Source of the DNA: Rodentibacter pneumotropicus DSM 21403 | Lineage (GTDB): Bacteria; Pseudomonadota; Gammaproteobacteria; Enterobacterales; Pasteurellaceae | Reading direction: 5' to 3' | Assembly (NCBI RefSeq): GCF_000379905.1 | Contig: NZ_KB904041.1 | Coordinates: forward strand, 102,350-166,349 | DNA: 64,000 bases | In this document: piece by piece, positions 9,171 to 19,230 of the stretch | Position numbering within the stretch: position 1 is the stretch's first letter | How the letters are laid out: every line of letters begins with the position of its first letter | Notes under the pieces: generated by a model | What the model was told of the DNA's origin: nothing | Database searches by the model: none | What the model saw: the letters and a program-made list of their open reading frames with translations, nothing else | Translations under genes and position numbers: made by a program

Positions 9171-10106
9171 TTAACCGGTAATAAATTTTTCGCCTAATTC
9201 AATATCAGCACGCAATGTTGGTAACATCGCTTCCAGTGCATTTTGTTCAAATTCACTTAATAAACCGATTGGCAGGATTTCTTCCACACCTTCTTTTCCT
9301 AAACGAACAGGCTGAGCAAAGAAACGGGCATATTTTCCATCGCCTTCCACATAAGTGCATTCAACAACCGTTTCACCTTTTAGACCTTTTATTAAAGAAC
9401 GAGCAAAACGAGCTGCAGCTTGTGCCATAGAAAGTGTTGCTGATCCACCACCGGCTTTAGCTTCGACAACTTCGGTACCAGCATTTTGGATGCGTTTTGT
9501 TAATGGTGCGATTTCTTCAGTCGTAAATTCTGCATAAGGAACTTGAGAAAGTAATGGAAGAATAGTAACACCGGAATGCCCCCCAATAACAGGCACTGTC
9601 GTACGAGAAACATTTAAGTTTTTCAATTCTGCTACAAAGGTTTCTGAACGAAGAACATCTAAGGTTGTTATGCCGAATAATTTGCGTTTGTCATAAACAC
9701 CGGCTTTTTTCAATACTTCTGCCGCAATTGCCACTGTAGTATTTACCGGATTGGTAATGATACCTACGCAAGCTTTTGGACAAACCGCTGCAACTTTTTC
9801 AATTAAACTACGGACAATACCTGCATTAATATTGAAAAGATCAGCACGATCCATACCCGGTTTACGTGCTACACCCGCAGAAATTAATACTACATCTGCC
9901 CCCTCAAGTGCAGGGCTTGGGTCTTCACCGGAAAATCCTTTTACTTTTACTGCGGTTGGAATATGGCTTACATCAGCAGCCACACCGGGTGTGATCGGCG
10001 CAATGTCATAGAGAGACAGTTCTGTTCCTGCCGGTAATTGTAATTTTAATAATAATGCTAATGCCTGGCCGATACCGCCGGCTGCGCCTAATACTGCAAC
10101 TTTCAT
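9171..10106 (-). CDS. mdh: Malate dehydrogenase
   Basis: NAD-dependent oxidation of malate to oxaloacetate in the TCA cycle. The N-terminal Rossmann motif [18 protein letters not shown], the substrate Arg in [11 protein letters not shown], and the catalytic His in [16 protein letters not shown] are all present. 311 residues, the standard length of the gammaproteobacterial enzyme. It is divergent from argR, with a hairpin terminator directly after the stop. A CRP-like box lies upstream. With sucABCD it makes this end of the window rich in TCA-cycle genes. Confidence 0.97.
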   Translation of the reverse strand: MKVAVLGAAGGIGQALALLLKLQLPAGTELSLYDIAPITPGVAADVSHIPTAVKVKGFSGEDPSPALEGADVVLISAGVARKPGMDRADLFNINAGIVRSLIEKVAAVCPKACVGIITNPVNTTVAIAAEVLKKAGVYDKRKLFGITTLDVLRSETFVAELKNLNVSRTTVPVIGGHSGVTILPLLSQVPYAEFTTEEIAPLTKRIQNAGTEVVEAKAGGGSATLSMAQAAARFARSLIKGLKGETVVECTYVEGDGKYARFFAQPVRLGKEGVEEILPIGLLSEFEQNALEAMLPTLRADIELGEKFITG

Positions 10107-10189
10107 GTGTACTCCTTATTAAGTAGATTAACTAACTCCATAAATTTTAAAAGGTAAACTGATAAATTACAAATACAGAAATCCAATAA

Positions 10190-10205
10190 TGAGATCTAGC
10201 TCAAA
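10190..10205. promoter_or_regulatory. CRP-like box between mdh and argR
   Basis: TGAGATCTAGCTCAAA shares the core GATCTAGCTCAA with the box upstream of sucA. Each half-site departs from the CRP consensus at one position. It lies about 90 bases before the mdh start codon. Confidence 0.5.
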
Positions 10206-10260
10206 TTTCTTGATAAAACTTGTTACTTTTTTTACTCAAATTTTCATTTTAGTTGCATAT

Positions 10261-10299
10261 TTTGAATTTTTATGCAACGCTTATGCAAATTAATTCCAC
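10261..10299 (+). promoter_or_regulatory. Tandem ARG boxes upstream of argR
   Basis: TGAATTTTTATGCA (box at 10261-10278) and TGCAAATTAATTCC (box at 10282-10299) each resemble the ArgR half-site pair. Their centres are exactly 21 bases apart, the spacing of tandem ARG boxes bound by an ArgR hexamer. They imply argR autoregulation. Confidence 0.7.
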
Positions 10300-10314
10300 T
10301 ATACAATAAACAAG

Positions 10315-10767
10315 ATGGATAATTTAATAAAAGCATTTAAAGAATTGCTGAGTCAAGAACATTTCTCCTCTCAAAGCGAGATTGTTGAAGCATTAAAAAA
10401 TCAAGGTTTTCCGAGCATAAATCAATCAAAAGTTTCACGGATGCTAAGCAAGTTTGGCGCAGTGCGTACGCGTAATACCAAAATGGAAATGGTCTATTGC
10501 TTACCAAATGAATTAAGTGTGCCTGCCACCAGTAGCCCATTACGAAATCTCGTATTAGATATTGATCATAATGAATTTTTAATCGTGATTAAAACAACTC
10601 CGGGCGCAGCACAATTAATCGCTCGTCTGTTAGATTCCATTGGTAAATCAGAGGGGATTCTTGGGACGATTGCAGGCGATGATACAATTTTCGTGTCACC
10701 AACACGTACAACCTCAATTTCAACCCTTATTGAACACATTAAAAATTTATTTGAAAACTCACTTTAA
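10315..10767 (+). CDS. argR: Arginine repressor ArgR
   Basis: Arginine-responsive hexameric transcription factor. The N-terminal winged helix-turn-helix domain (about 1-70) includes the recognition segment [20 protein letters not shown]. The C-terminal oligomerisation and arginine-binding domain contains [15 protein letters not shown] and the [11 protein letters not shown] motif. 150 residues, as expected. It is divergent from mdh and overlaps the next gene by one base (TAATG). Tandem ARG boxes lie directly upstream. Confidence 0.95.
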   Translation: MDNLIKAFKELLSQEHFSSQSEIVEALKNQGFPSINQSKVSRMLSKFGAVRTRNTKMEMVYCLPNELSVPATSSPLRNLVLDIDHNEFLIVIKTTPGAAQLIARLLDSIGKSEGILGTIAGDDTIFVSPTRTTSISTLIEHIKNLFENSL

Positions 10768-11663
10768 TGAATATTTTTATCACCGGTGGGACAGGCTTGA
10801 TTGGGAAAAAATTAATCTCCTCCCTTCTACAAGATCAGCATAAAATTACACTTTTTACTCGCAATGAAGAAAAGGCACGTTCCATTTTCCCTCAGAAAAC
10901 ATTGAAGTTTTTGACCGCACTTTCCACTCTTAACAATTTAGATGAGTTTGATGTAGTAATAAATCTTGCCGGTGAACCTATTTTTGCTAAACGCTGGACA
11001 ACCTCACAAAAAACAAAACTGTTTGATAGTAGGATAAACCTGACAAAGCAATTAGTCTCATTGATTAACGCAGGTGTAAATCCTCCACGCTTAATTTCCG
11101 GTTCGGCAACCGGCATTTATGGTGATCAACCCGCTCAAGTTCTCACTGAAACAAGCCCGATCGATCCTCATACTTTCACAGCAAAACTTTGCCACACTTG
11201 GGAAAGCATAGCATTACAAGCCAAAACAAAGGTTTGTATTCTTCGCACCGGTATGGTGTTTTCGCTAGATGGCGGGGCGTTAGAAAAAATGCTCCCGTTA
11301 TATTATTGGAATGTAGCCGGCCCATTAGGCTCGGGAAAACAATATTGGTCGTGGATTGCCTTGGAAGATATGGTAAGCGGAATTTTATTTTTACTTTCTC
11401 ATACTGAATGTCAGGGTATTTATAATTTCGTTTCACCTCAACCGATTACCAATCAAGCATTTAACCAGCAATTATCCCAAGCATTAAAACGCTGTGCGCT
11501 TTTCCCTGCACCCAAATTTGCTTTAAAACTTGCCTTGGGTGAGCGCGCCAATATGTTATTAGAAAGCCAATATGTTTTTCCAAAACGACTTATTGAAGCG
11601 GGTTTCTCTTTTCTATACGAAAATTTAACCCAATATTTGACCGCACTTTTCCCACAGAAATGA
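10767..11663 (+). CDS. yfcH: TIGR01777-type NAD-dependent epimerase, YfcH-like
   Basis: Extended short-chain dehydrogenase of the YfcH/SulA-like family. The N-terminal nucleotide-binding motif is FITGGTGLIGKKLISSLL. Family hallmarks DVVINLAGEPI and SGSATGIYGDQ are present, and a DUF1731-type C-terminal region follows. The Tyr of the usual YxxxK is not evident, as is common in this family, so catalytic activity is uncertain. 298 residues. It is translationally coupled to argR (shared base at stop/start). Substrate unknown. Confidence 0.85.
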   Translation: MNIFITGGTGLIGKKLISSLLQDQHKITLFTRNEEKARSIFPQKTLKFLTALSTLNNLDEFDVVINLAGEPIFAKRWTTSQKTKLFDSRINLTKQLVSLINAGVNPPRLISGSATGIYGDQPAQVLTETSPIDPHTFTAKLCHTWESIALQAKTKVCILRTGMVFSLDGGALEKMLPLYYWNVAGPLGSGKQYWSWIALEDMVSGILFLLSHTECQGIYNFVSPQPITNQAFNQQLSQALKRCALFPAPKFALKLALGERANMLLESQYVFPKRLIEAGFSFLYENLTQYLTALFPQK

Positions 11664-11667
11664 CATA

Positions 11668-11704
11668 AAAAACGCACCTTGATGATCACCAAGGTGCGTT
11701 TTAT
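11668..11704. terminator. Bidirectional terminator between yfcH and yccA
   Basis: AACGCACCTTG (11671) and CAAGGTGCGTT (ending 11700) form an 11-base stem flanked by an A run on the left and TTATTTTC on the right, able to stop transcription of both convergent genes. Confidence 0.85.
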
Positions 11705-11715
11705 TTTCTTCAAAT

Positions 11716-12381
11716 TTAGTCGTTACTACTTGAGAAAATTGAAAGCAATCTTAATAAACTTAAGAACAAGTTATAAATTGCTACATAAATACTCACTGTG
11801 GCACGAATATAATTTGTTTCGCCGCCATGAATAATATTGCTGGTTTCATACAAAATTGTCATTGTGGAAAACACAACAAATAATGCACTAATCGCAATGG
11901 CTAATGCCGACATTTGGAAGAAGAAACTTGCAACCATACCGAGTAAAAGCACAATGAAAAGAGCAAACATTGCGGTTGCAAGAAATGACATATCTTTTTT
12001 CGTCGTCAATACATAAGCCGAACAGGCAAAGAAAACAATCGCGGTGCCGGCAAATGCCAACATGATTAAATCTTCCATACCATTTGCCACATACATATTG
12101 AGAATCGGTCCAATGGTGTAACCCATAAAACCGGTAAAGGCAAATGCCGCCAAAATACCCGCCGGGCGATCAGCTAAACGGTGTGTAATGAAAAGTAAGC
12201 CGTAAAAGCCTACAAGTAAAACAATAATATTTGGATAAGGCAAATTCATCGCCATAGAAATATAGGCGACCACTGCCGAAAATGCCATTGTTAGACCAAG
12301 CAAGAAATAAGTATTACGAAGCACTTTATGGGTGCTTAATAAGGATTCATTTCTTGAGTCAACAATAATGCGTGATTGCAT
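11716..12381 (-). CDS. yccA: Bax inhibitor-1 family inner membrane protein YccA
   Basis: 221-residue polytopic membrane protein with seven hydrophobic segments, of the BI-1/YccA family. In E. coli YccA is a substrate and modulator of the FtsH membrane protease, protecting SecY when the translocon is jammed. Visible family features are a soluble N-terminus of about 20 residues, [16 protein letters not shown] in TM1 and the C-terminal [17 protein letters not shown] segment. It is monocistronic and convergent with yfcH. The assignment rests on hydropathy pattern and sequence feel. Confidence 0.88.
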   Translation of the reverse strand: MQSRIIVDSRNESLLSTHKVLRNTYFLLGLTMAFSAVVAYISMAMNLPYPNIIVLLVGFYGLLFITHRLADRPAGILAAFAFTGFMGYTIGPILNMYVANGMEDLIMLAFAGTAIVFFACSAYVLTTKKDMSFLATAMFALFIVLLLGMVASFFFQMSALAIAISALFVVFSTMTILYETSNIIHGGETNYIRATVSIYVAIYNLFLSLLRLLSIFSSSND

Positions 12382-12537
12382 AAAAGCTCCTTAATAACGT
12401 TAGTTAGCATCAAACCGTAAAGTAAGGGCGCGTATATAAAAAGTCAATGGCTGAGCAAAAATTATTTCCCATTTTGGCTAAAAAGAAAACAAAATGAATA
12501 AATAAACATCGGCTAAATAGATTTCACTCGTTTTTTA

Positions 12538-12565
12538 TTTACATCGGAAAATTTTGAATTATACT
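12538..12565 (+). promoter_or_regulatory. tRNA-Ser promoter
   Basis: TTTACA at 12538-12543 and TATACT at 12560-12565 with 16 bases between, just ahead of the tRNA gene. Confidence 0.6.
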
Positions 12566-12581
12566 ACGCACCGTCAAGTAC

Positions 12582-12671
12582 GGAGGAATGGTCGAGTGGT
12601 TGAAGGCACCGGTCTTGAAAACCGGCGAGGGTTTACGCCCTCCGTGAGTTCGAATCTCACTTCCTCCGCCA
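12582..12671 (+). tRNA. tRNA-Ser (anticodon TGA)
   Basis: The acceptor stem GGAGGAA pairs with TTCCTCC, followed by G and an encoded CCA. The anticodon loop CTTGAAA lies in an ACCGG/CCGGT stem and gives anticodon TGA. The long variable arm (GAGGGTTTACGCCCTC) is diagnostic of tRNA-Ser. The T arm GTGAGTTCGAATCTCAC is intact. Confidence 0.97.
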
Positions 12672-12682
12672 TCGAATTAAAG

Positions 12683-12720
12683 AAATCCCTTAGTAAAAAA
12701 ACTAAGGGATTTTTGTTTTT
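12683..12720 (+). terminator. Terminator after tRNA-Ser
   Basis: AAATCCCTTAGT, loop AAAAAA, ACTAAGGGATTT followed by TTGTTTTT on the plus strand. It abuts the 3' end of the convergent lipoprotein gene. Confidence 0.88.
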
Positions 12721-13405
12721 ACCAACAGAACCTTTCATTTACATGATTTTCTAACCGCTCTTGTTGCCAATTCGCTTTATTTTGTGGATCAGCAAAAAAT
12801 TCATCCTGTGCTTTTAAACGAACCTTCAATTTTTCTTCTGCTTCTTTTAAGGCAATTTTACGATCTTGAAATTTAGCGGGTAATTCTTTCATAAAAACGA
12901 TCTCATAGGGATGAGAGATTACCCAGTTTACGGCATCTTCTGCTAATTGACGTTGTTTATTTAAATCACAAAAAGCATAAGGATTCACAAACTGCCCTAT
13001 TACTTGACTAAATCCGGTATTTTCCGCCACTGTCGCCTTTGGCAAATTCAATACATACAGTGCGGTAATTAAACGATTTTGTCCACGATAAAACCATTTC
13101 ACCGCCTCATCACGTAATCCAAAATCATAAGCACGGGCCGCCAAAGTAAACATTGTCATAGGCGAAATACGTGCCGGATTTTCTTGCACAAATTTAACCG
13201 CACTTTGATACCCGTTTATGCTATTTTCCCGCAACATCGGATCAAGCTGCTTATGTACAAATACATTTTTCGTCTTACCTTTTTCTGCGGAATAATAAGG
13301 TTTTACATAAATATCAATGGATTTCACTGGATCTCTGCTCACAGAGGTACAAGCTGCACAGCAAAGTGCGGTAAATATCACAACAATTTTTACAGAAAAT
13401 TTCAC
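12719..13405 (-). CDS. Putative lipoprotein, function unknown
   Basis: 228-residue protein with a typical export signal (KFSVKIVVIFTALCCAAC) ending at a Cys that could be lipidated. The lipobox is imperfect because Cys rather than Leu occupies -3. The mature part is helical with TPR-like spacing (FTLAARAYDFGLRDEAVKWFYRGQ), suggesting a periplasmic repeat protein. I do not recognise a named family. The GTG at 13405, with GGGGGAAT upstream, is chosen because the frame's longer start would swallow the upstream gene's end. It follows the APC permease closely, so the two may be cotranscribed. Confidence 0.75.
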   Translation of the reverse strand: MKFSVKIVVIFTALCCAACTSVSRDPVKSIDIYVKPYYSAEKGKTKNVFVHKQLDPMLRENSINGYQSAVKFVQENPARISPMTMFTLAARAYDFGLRDEAVKWFYRGQNRLITALYVLNLPKATVAENTGFSQVIGQFVNPYAFCDLNKQRQLAEDAVNWVISHPYEIVFMKELPAKFQDRKIALKEAEEKLKVRLKAQDEFFADPQNKANWQQERLENHVNERFCW

Positions 13406-13413
13406 GATTCCCC

Positions 13414-14841
13414 CTAAATGGAAAGCAAACCTTGAGACAGCTCCCAACACGCTATTAAAAATACACCTATTAATATTATTAATAACGCCCATTCTTTTTT
13501 ACTCAGATCAAACTTGCCTTTTTGCTGATATTGGGAATATAAGTAAACCGTTACCCCGGGAACATATAACACAACGGATAAAAACAAATAATCCATACCG
13601 GCAGCATAAACAATCCACAACCCATAAAGGGTTGCCATTAAACCGGTAAGTTGAATATACCATTTTGCCTTGCTTTGTAGGGCTAATTTAAATAAATACG
13701 CACCAATAAGAATGTAAGGAACCAAAATCATCGAAGTGGCAAGAGAAATTAATTTTGTGTAACTTTGACTGGTAAATAGCACCAAAATTAAACAAAGCTG
13801 AATGACAATATTGGTAAACCAAAGGGAATTAATGGGCGTGTTATTTTTATTGAGTTTACTCAACATACGTGGAAATGCCCCACTCTCTACACCTCGATAA
13901 GGCACTTCGGTACAGTACATTGTCCAGCTGATATATGAACCGAGCACAGAAACAATTAAACAGAAAGTAATGATAATTTTCCCCGTCTTTCCAATCATTG
14001 ATTCTAAAATCGGCGCCATAGAGGGATTTGACATGGTGCTAATGGTTTCACGTGGCAGCACGCCAAGTGCCAATACGGTAATCGCCACATAAAGTACCAA
14101 GGTAATACCAATGCCGAGCACAGTTGCCGTACCAATATCACGCTGTCTCCTTGCATGTCCTGATAAAATTGACGCACCTTCCACTCCAACAAAGACCCAA
14201 AGAGTTATCAACATCGTATTTTTCACTTGTGTGATCAAATCCACCGATTGATTTTGATTCATCACACTTTCACCGTTAAAATCAGTAAAAAACTGTGTTG
14301 GTGAGAAATAAAGTGCGGCTAAAATAATGAATAAAATTAATGGAAAAACTTTAACGACCGTTGCCAGCATATTCACAAATGCCGCTTCTCTGACACCACG
14401 GGCAATAAGCCAATGCACGAGCCAAACCACAAGTGAAGCACCCAAAATAGAATAGAGGGTGCTGCCCGTGCCAAAAATGATCTGCTCTTGCATATCCACA
14501 AAAGTGCCGATGCCTTCAAAAGCCACAACGAGATAGCTCACACTGCCGATGCCGGAACAAAGCCAATATCCCCAAGCGGAAAAAAAGCCGACTAACCCGC
14601 CAAATCCCTCTTTAGCATAAGTATAGACTCCGCCATTGAGATCAGGGCGAAGACGGGATAAAAAGAAAAAAGACAGACCTAGAAAAATAATCCCAACACC
14701 GGTGATCGACCAACCTATCAATAACGCCTTCGCACCGGCTACTTCAGCCATATTTTGCGGTAAACTAAAAATCCCCGAACCAATCATGGAACTGAGTACC
14801 AGTGCAGTTAACGCAAACAATCCTATTTGTTTATTGGACAT
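13414..14841 (-). CDS. APC-family basic amino acid/polyamine antiporter
   Basis: 475-residue membrane protein with about 12 hydrophobic segments. It has the APC family start LVLSSMIGSGIFSLPQNMAE in TM1 and GVEGASILSGHARRQRD after TM6, features of the arginine/ornithine and lysine antiporter branch (ArcD, LysI, YdgI). The likely role is exchange of an amino acid for its product across the inner membrane; the substrate cannot be told from sequence alone. The ATG at 14841 is preferred to the GTG three codons upstream. No decarboxylase or deiminase is adjacent. Confidence 0.85.
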   Translation of the reverse strand: MSNKQIGLFALTALVLSSMIGSGIFSLPQNMAEVAGAKALLIGWSITGVGIIFLGLSFFFLSRLRPDLNGGVYTYAKEGFGGLVGFFSAWGYWLCSGIGSVSYLVVAFEGIGTFVDMQEQIIFGTGSTLYSILGASLVVWLVHWLIARGVREAAFVNMLATVVKVFPLILFIILAALYFSPTQFFTDFNGESVMNQNQSVDLITQVKNTMLITLWVFVGVEGASILSGHARRQRDIGTATVLGIGITLVLYVAITVLALGVLPRETISTMSNPSMAPILESMIGKTGKIIITFCLIVSVLGSYISWTMYCTEVPYRGVESGAFPRMLSKLNKNNTPINSLWFTNIVIQLCLILVLFTSQSYTKLISLATSMILVPYILIGAYLFKLALQSKAKWYIQLTGLMATLYGLWIVYAAGMDYLFLSVVLYVPGVTVYLYSQYQQKGKFDLSKKEWALLIILIGVFLIACWELSQGLLSI

Positions 14842-14902
14842 ACACACCACATTACAACCAAAAAGAGCGGTGAATTTTAACAGAGTTTTCGCTTTTTCCT
14901 AT

Positions 14903-14908
14903 ATAATT
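14903..14908 (+). promoter_or_regulatory. -10 box of yfaE
   Basis: A perfect TATAAT lies about 30 bases before the yfaE start. No convincing -35 or Shine-Dalgarno sequence is visible. Confidence 0.45.
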
Positions 14909-14938
14909 ATGCAACAAATCAAATATTATATGCAAAAT

Positions 14939-16009
<1,071 letters not shown>

Positions 16010-16639
16010 TTAATGAATCATTTCCATGATGCCGCTGTAAATTAACACGCCACCAAAGAACAAAAATACCACGCCTGCCATATTATCAATATAACGGCTA
16101 TATCGGCTATAAAACTGTTTCGCAATACTACGCGAAAAAATAAAAGAAATCAGGTAAAAGTAAAAAAATGTCACTAATACAATTAAACCGAATGCCACAC
16201 CCATTTCCCATATTTCCGTCATTTTGGCTAACACAAAAGACATCACACTGGAAAAATAAACCACGGCTTTGGCATTGGATAAATTAACCAACAAACCTTT
16301 TAAAATTTCTTTTTTCGCATTGGTTTGTTGGTTTAACTCCTCGGCTAAAAGCGGTTTAAATTCGGCATTTTGTTTGCTGCGAACCAATAAAAAACCGAGA
16401 TACGCCAAATAGCTCCCGCCCAATATCATTATCACACCGTGCAATGCCGGCATGGTGGCAAATAGTACCGTCAGTCCGAGCATTGAAACCGCCGCCCAAA
16501 ATGCCACGCCCAATGTAATACCAATAATGCCATAAACCGTGTTTCGACGAGAATTACTTGCCGCCATTCGGCTCACATAAAAGAAATCCGGCCCCGGTGT
16601 CATTAAACCAAATAAATGAACGATTAATAAATTTAGCAC
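16010..16639 (-). CDS. LysE/RhtB-family amino acid exporter
   Basis: 209 residues, six predicted membrane segments. The family start LFGLMTPGPDFFYVSRMAAS carries the PGPD motif of the RhtB/LysE superfamily, and GGSYLAYLGFLLVRS is the conserved TM3 region. It exports amino acids such as threonine, homoserine or lysine; the substrate is unresolved. It sits between pgpA (3 bases upstream) and dapB (15 bases downstream), which would fit export of aspartate-family amino acids, but that is inference. Confidence 0.88.
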   Translation of the reverse strand: MLNLLIVHLFGLMTPGPDFFYVSRMAASNSRRNTVYGIIGITLGVAFWAAVSMLGLTVLFATMPALHGVIMILGGSYLAYLGFLLVRSKQNAEFKPLLAEELNQQTNAKKEILKGLLVNLSNAKAVVYFSSVMSFVLAKMTEIWEMGVAFGLIVLVTFFYFYLISFIFSRSIAKQFYSRYSRYIDNMAGVVFLFFGGVLIYSGIMEMIH

Positions 16640-16642
16640 GCT

Positions 16643-17131
16643 TTATCTCCAGATCTGAATCAAGAAAATCACCACTACCGCATAAATCGCTGCCAATACA
16701 TCGTCCACCATAATACCAAAACCGCTTTCTAATTTTTTATCAAAAAATCGGATCGGGAAAGGTTTGAGAATATCAAAAAAGCGAAAAAGCACAAATGCCG
16801 TTACGATCCACAGCAAAGATAAAGTCGGAATAGCGGCAAGCACAATAAATACGCCGACAAATTCATCCCACACAATCGCACCATGATCGTGCACGCCCAT
16901 ATCATCTGCTGTTTTTTGACATAAATAACAGCCTAAAACAAAACAAAGTGCGGTCAAAATTAAGAAAGTTTTTGTGCCTAAAAGCACGAGTAAAATCACG
17001 CCTAATAGGGTACCAAGGGCACTGCCCCAAGTGCCCGGTGCGGGACGAAGTAACCCCGAGCCCAAGCCCACGGCAAGCAAATGAACGGGATTTTTTAAAG
17101 AAATTCGTTTTAACGGATTATTTTCTATCAT
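16643..17131 (-). CDS. pgpA: Phosphatidylglycerophosphatase A
   Basis: Inner-membrane phosphatase converting phosphatidylglycerol phosphate to phosphatidylglycerol. Hallmarks are the N-terminal GLGSGLLRPAPGTWGSALG, DDMGVHDHGAIVWDEFVGVF with its acidic/His cluster, and FDILKPFPIRFFDK. 162 residues. It follows thiL after 2 bases, the thiL-pgpA order typical of gammaproteobacteria. Confidence 0.95.
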   Translation of the reverse strand: MIENNPLKRISLKNPVHLLAVGLGSGLLRPAPGTWGSALGTLLGVILLVLLGTKTFLILTALCFVLGCYLCQKTADDMGVHDHGAIVWDEFVGVFIVLAAIPTLSLLWIVTAFVLFRFFDILKPFPIRFFDKKLESGFGIMVDDVLAAIYAVVVIFLIQIWR

Positions 17132-17133
17132 AT

Positions 17134-18132
17134 TTATTCCTTGAAATGATCAAAGCCGATATTTGGTGAATATTCCATCGGCTGACCGTCACGCAAAAAA
17201 CGGATGGAAAACCGACCGCACTTTTCCTTCTCAAATGCCGGAACAACCCGCCCAATACAGGTGCAAGGCACATCAAGATTTTTTAGCCGTGCCTCAAGTA
17301 TGGTTTGATTTTCGGGGGGAAGGGTAAAACATAATTCGTAGTCTTCCCCACCGCTTAGCGCAAATTGCTCTGCTTGTGTGCGCTCATAAAGGTTTAATAA
17401 GGACGAGGAAAGCGGCAAGCTGGAAAGCTCAATTTCTGCCGCACATTGACTTCGTTTAAGAATATGCCCGAGATCGGAATTTAACCCATCAGAAAGATCA
17501 ATGGCCGCATGAGCAATATCCACTAATGCTTGTCCAAGGGCGATTCGTGGCGTTGGGCGAAAATGGCGTTGCTGTAAAAATTCTTCGTCAAAACCCACCG
17601 CACGTTTGCCCGATAAAATTTGTTGCAAACCGGCGGCACTATCCCCCAAAGTACCGGAAACATAAATCAAATCCCCCACTTTTGCTTGATGTCGGCATAA
17701 TGCTTTTCCTTTCTCCACAATGCCCTGTGCGGTAATAGTAACGGATAGCGTGCCTTTTGTCGTATCGCCGCCAATCAATGTGACGTTGTAGTTTTTTAAT
17801 GTTTGTAACAAACTTTGACTGAACCGCTCAAGCCAACTTTCATCGACTTTCGGTAAGGTTAAGGCAAGGGAAATCCACTTGGATTGTGCCCCCATTGAAG
17901 CTAAATCACTTAAATTGGTCGCAACTGCTTTATAAGCCAAATCTTCCGGTGAAATGGAAGGCAGAAAATGGGTATGTTCCACCATGCTGTCGGTGGTAAT
18001 GGCAAGCCAGCTATCATCCGGTACAGAAACTAGTGCACAATCATCACCAATTGATAAAGAAACGGAATCATCCCCTTGAATTTGTGGCTGCTCAAAATAG
18101 CGTTTGATTAAATCAAATTCACCCATTGCCAT
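17134..18132 (-). CDS. thiL: Thiamine-monophosphate kinase
   Basis: Phosphorylates thiamine monophosphate to thiamine diphosphate, the cofactor used by SucA. It has the AIR-synthase-like ATP-binding fold with SIGDDCALV, ITTDSMVEHTHF, GGDTTKG and DLSDGLNSDLGH. 332 residues. The ATG at 18132 has AAGGATAACCA upstream; a second ATG two codons later is possible. It starts a thiL-pgpA unit directly after the nusB terminator. Confidence 0.96.
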   Translation of the reverse strand: MAMGEFDLIKRYFEQPQIQGDDSVSLSIGDDCALVSVPDDSWLAITTDSMVEHTHFLPSISPEDLAYKAVATNLSDLASMGAQSKWISLALTLPKVDESWLERFSQSLLQTLKNYNVTLIGGDTTKGTLSVTITAQGIVEKGKALCRHQAKVGDLIYVSGTLGDSAAGLQQILSGKRAVGFDEEFLQQRHFRPTPRIALGQALVDIAHAAIDLSDGLNSDLGHILKRSQCAAEIELSSLPLSSSLLNLYERTQAEQFALSGGEDYELCFTLPPENQTILEARLKNLDVPCTCIGRVVPAFEKEKCGRFSIRFLRDGQPMEYSPNIGFDHFKE

Positions 18133-18149
18133 TGGTTATCCTTACACAA

Positions 18150-18179
18150 AAATAAAAAAGCACGCGTAAACACGCGCGC
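18150..18179 (-). terminator. Terminator after ribH-nusB
   Basis: GCACGCGT, loop AAAC, ACGCGCGC (18160-18179, one A-C mismatch); on the minus strand it is followed by TTTTTTATTTTT. It separates nusB from thiL. Confidence 0.75.
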
Positions 18180-18198
18180 CATTTCTACAACACTAAAT

Positions 18199-18633
18199 TT
18201 ATTTACGCCCTAATGCAGGGGCAATTTTGTCTAACACACCATTAATATATTTATGGCTATCGTCCGAACCGAACACTTTTGCCACTTCAATGGCTTCATT
18301 GATCACCACTTTATATGGCACATCAAGCTCAAAACGTAATTCATATACCGCTAAACGTAAAATAGCTTTTTCGACAGGATCAAGTTCCTCAAAGGCACGA
18401 TCAATATAAGGCGTAATAGAAAAATCAACGGTTTCCATATTTTCCACAGCTTGACTGAATAATTTACGAAAATAAGGTTTATCCACACCGTTCATATCTT
18501 GATCAAGCATAAAGGCGAGTTCCACCTGTTCCGCCGAATTGCCGGAAACAGCCCAAGAATACAAGGCTTGCACAGCACATTCACGAGCCCGACGACGGGC
18601 TGATGGTTTTTTCACTTGTTTTTGTTCTACCAT
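18199..18633 (-). CDS. nusB: Transcription antitermination factor NusB
   Basis: 144-residue all-helical RNA-binding protein that with NusE binds boxA in rRNA leaders. It has the Arg-rich start [31 protein letters not shown] and [27 protein letters not shown]. It lies 3 bases after ribH, the usual ribH-nusB pair, and is followed by a terminator. Confidence 0.97.
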   Translation of the reverse strand: MVEQKQVKKPSARRRARECAVQALYSWAVSGNSAEQVELAFMLDQDMNGVDKPYFRKLFSQAVENMETVDFSITPYIDRAFEELDPVEKAILRLAVYELRFELDVPYKVVINEAIEVAKVFGSDDSHKYINGVLDKIAPALGRK

Positions 18634-18636
18634 TAT

Positions 18637-19110
18637 TTATGCCGCATCAATTTGTTGAAGGAGATTGATCATTTCAAGTGCTGTTAAAGCGGCTTCCGAT
18701 CCCTTATTGCCTGCTTTTGTACCTGCACGTTCAATGGCTTGGTCAATATTTTCAGTGGTTAAGACACCAAATGCCACCGGAATTTCCGATTCCATCGCCA
18801 CTTTACTTAAACCGCTACTTGCCTCACCCGCTACATACTCAAAATGTGCTGTACCACCACGGATAACCGTTCCCAATGCCACAATCGCATCAAACTTTTT
18901 GCTTTCCGTTAAACGACGAGCAACAAGTGGAAGCTCATAGGCACCCGGTGCGCGAACAAGAGTAATATTTTCGTCTTTTACTTGACCGATACGCTTTAAC
19001 GTATCTACCGCACCTTCTAATAAACTTTCATTAATAAAACTATTAAAACGGGCAATGACCACTGCCACTTTGGCATTAGGTGCAGCAACGACGCCTTCTA
19101 AAACTTTCAT
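18637..19110 (-). CDS. ribH: 6,7-dimethyl-8-ribityllumazine synthase
   Basis: Penultimate riboflavin step, condensing the ribityl pyrimidinedione with dihydroxybutanone phosphate. Family motifs are [50 protein letters not shown] and [24 protein letters not shown]. The ATG at 19110, with AGGAAA upstream, gives 157 residues; the frame extends to 19182 but those residues have no family resemblance. No FMN riboswitch is recognisable upstream. Confidence 0.96.
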   Translation of the reverse strand: MKVLEGVVAAPNAKVAVVIARFNSFINESLLEGAVDTLKRIGQVKDENITLVRAPGAYELPLVARRLTESKKFDAIVALGTVIRGGTAHFEYVAGEASSGLSKVAMESEIPVAFGVLTTENIDQAIERAGTKAGNKGSEAALTALEMINLLQQIDAA

Positions 19111-19230
19111 ATATTTTCCTATGTTATTCGTCCTAATAAATCGGTGGCAGATTCTAGCATAAAAATTACCGTCTATCAGCATTTATGTTGGGGCGGTGTA
19201 AAAGTAAGTGCGGTCATTTTTCTGTGAGTT

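Noticed and set aside
11176..11436. Minus-strand frame inside yfcH
   Set aside because: Shadow of a well-supported gene, with no family resemblance or ribosome binding site.
14636..14938. Upstream extension of the yfaE frame
   Set aside because: It is the antisense of the APC permease gene; the extra residues are basic and Pro-rich with no ferredoxin resemblance, and the ATG at 14939 gives the normal length.
19111..19230. FMN riboswitch upstream of ribH
   Set aside because: The gap is too short and lacks the conserved RFN elements.
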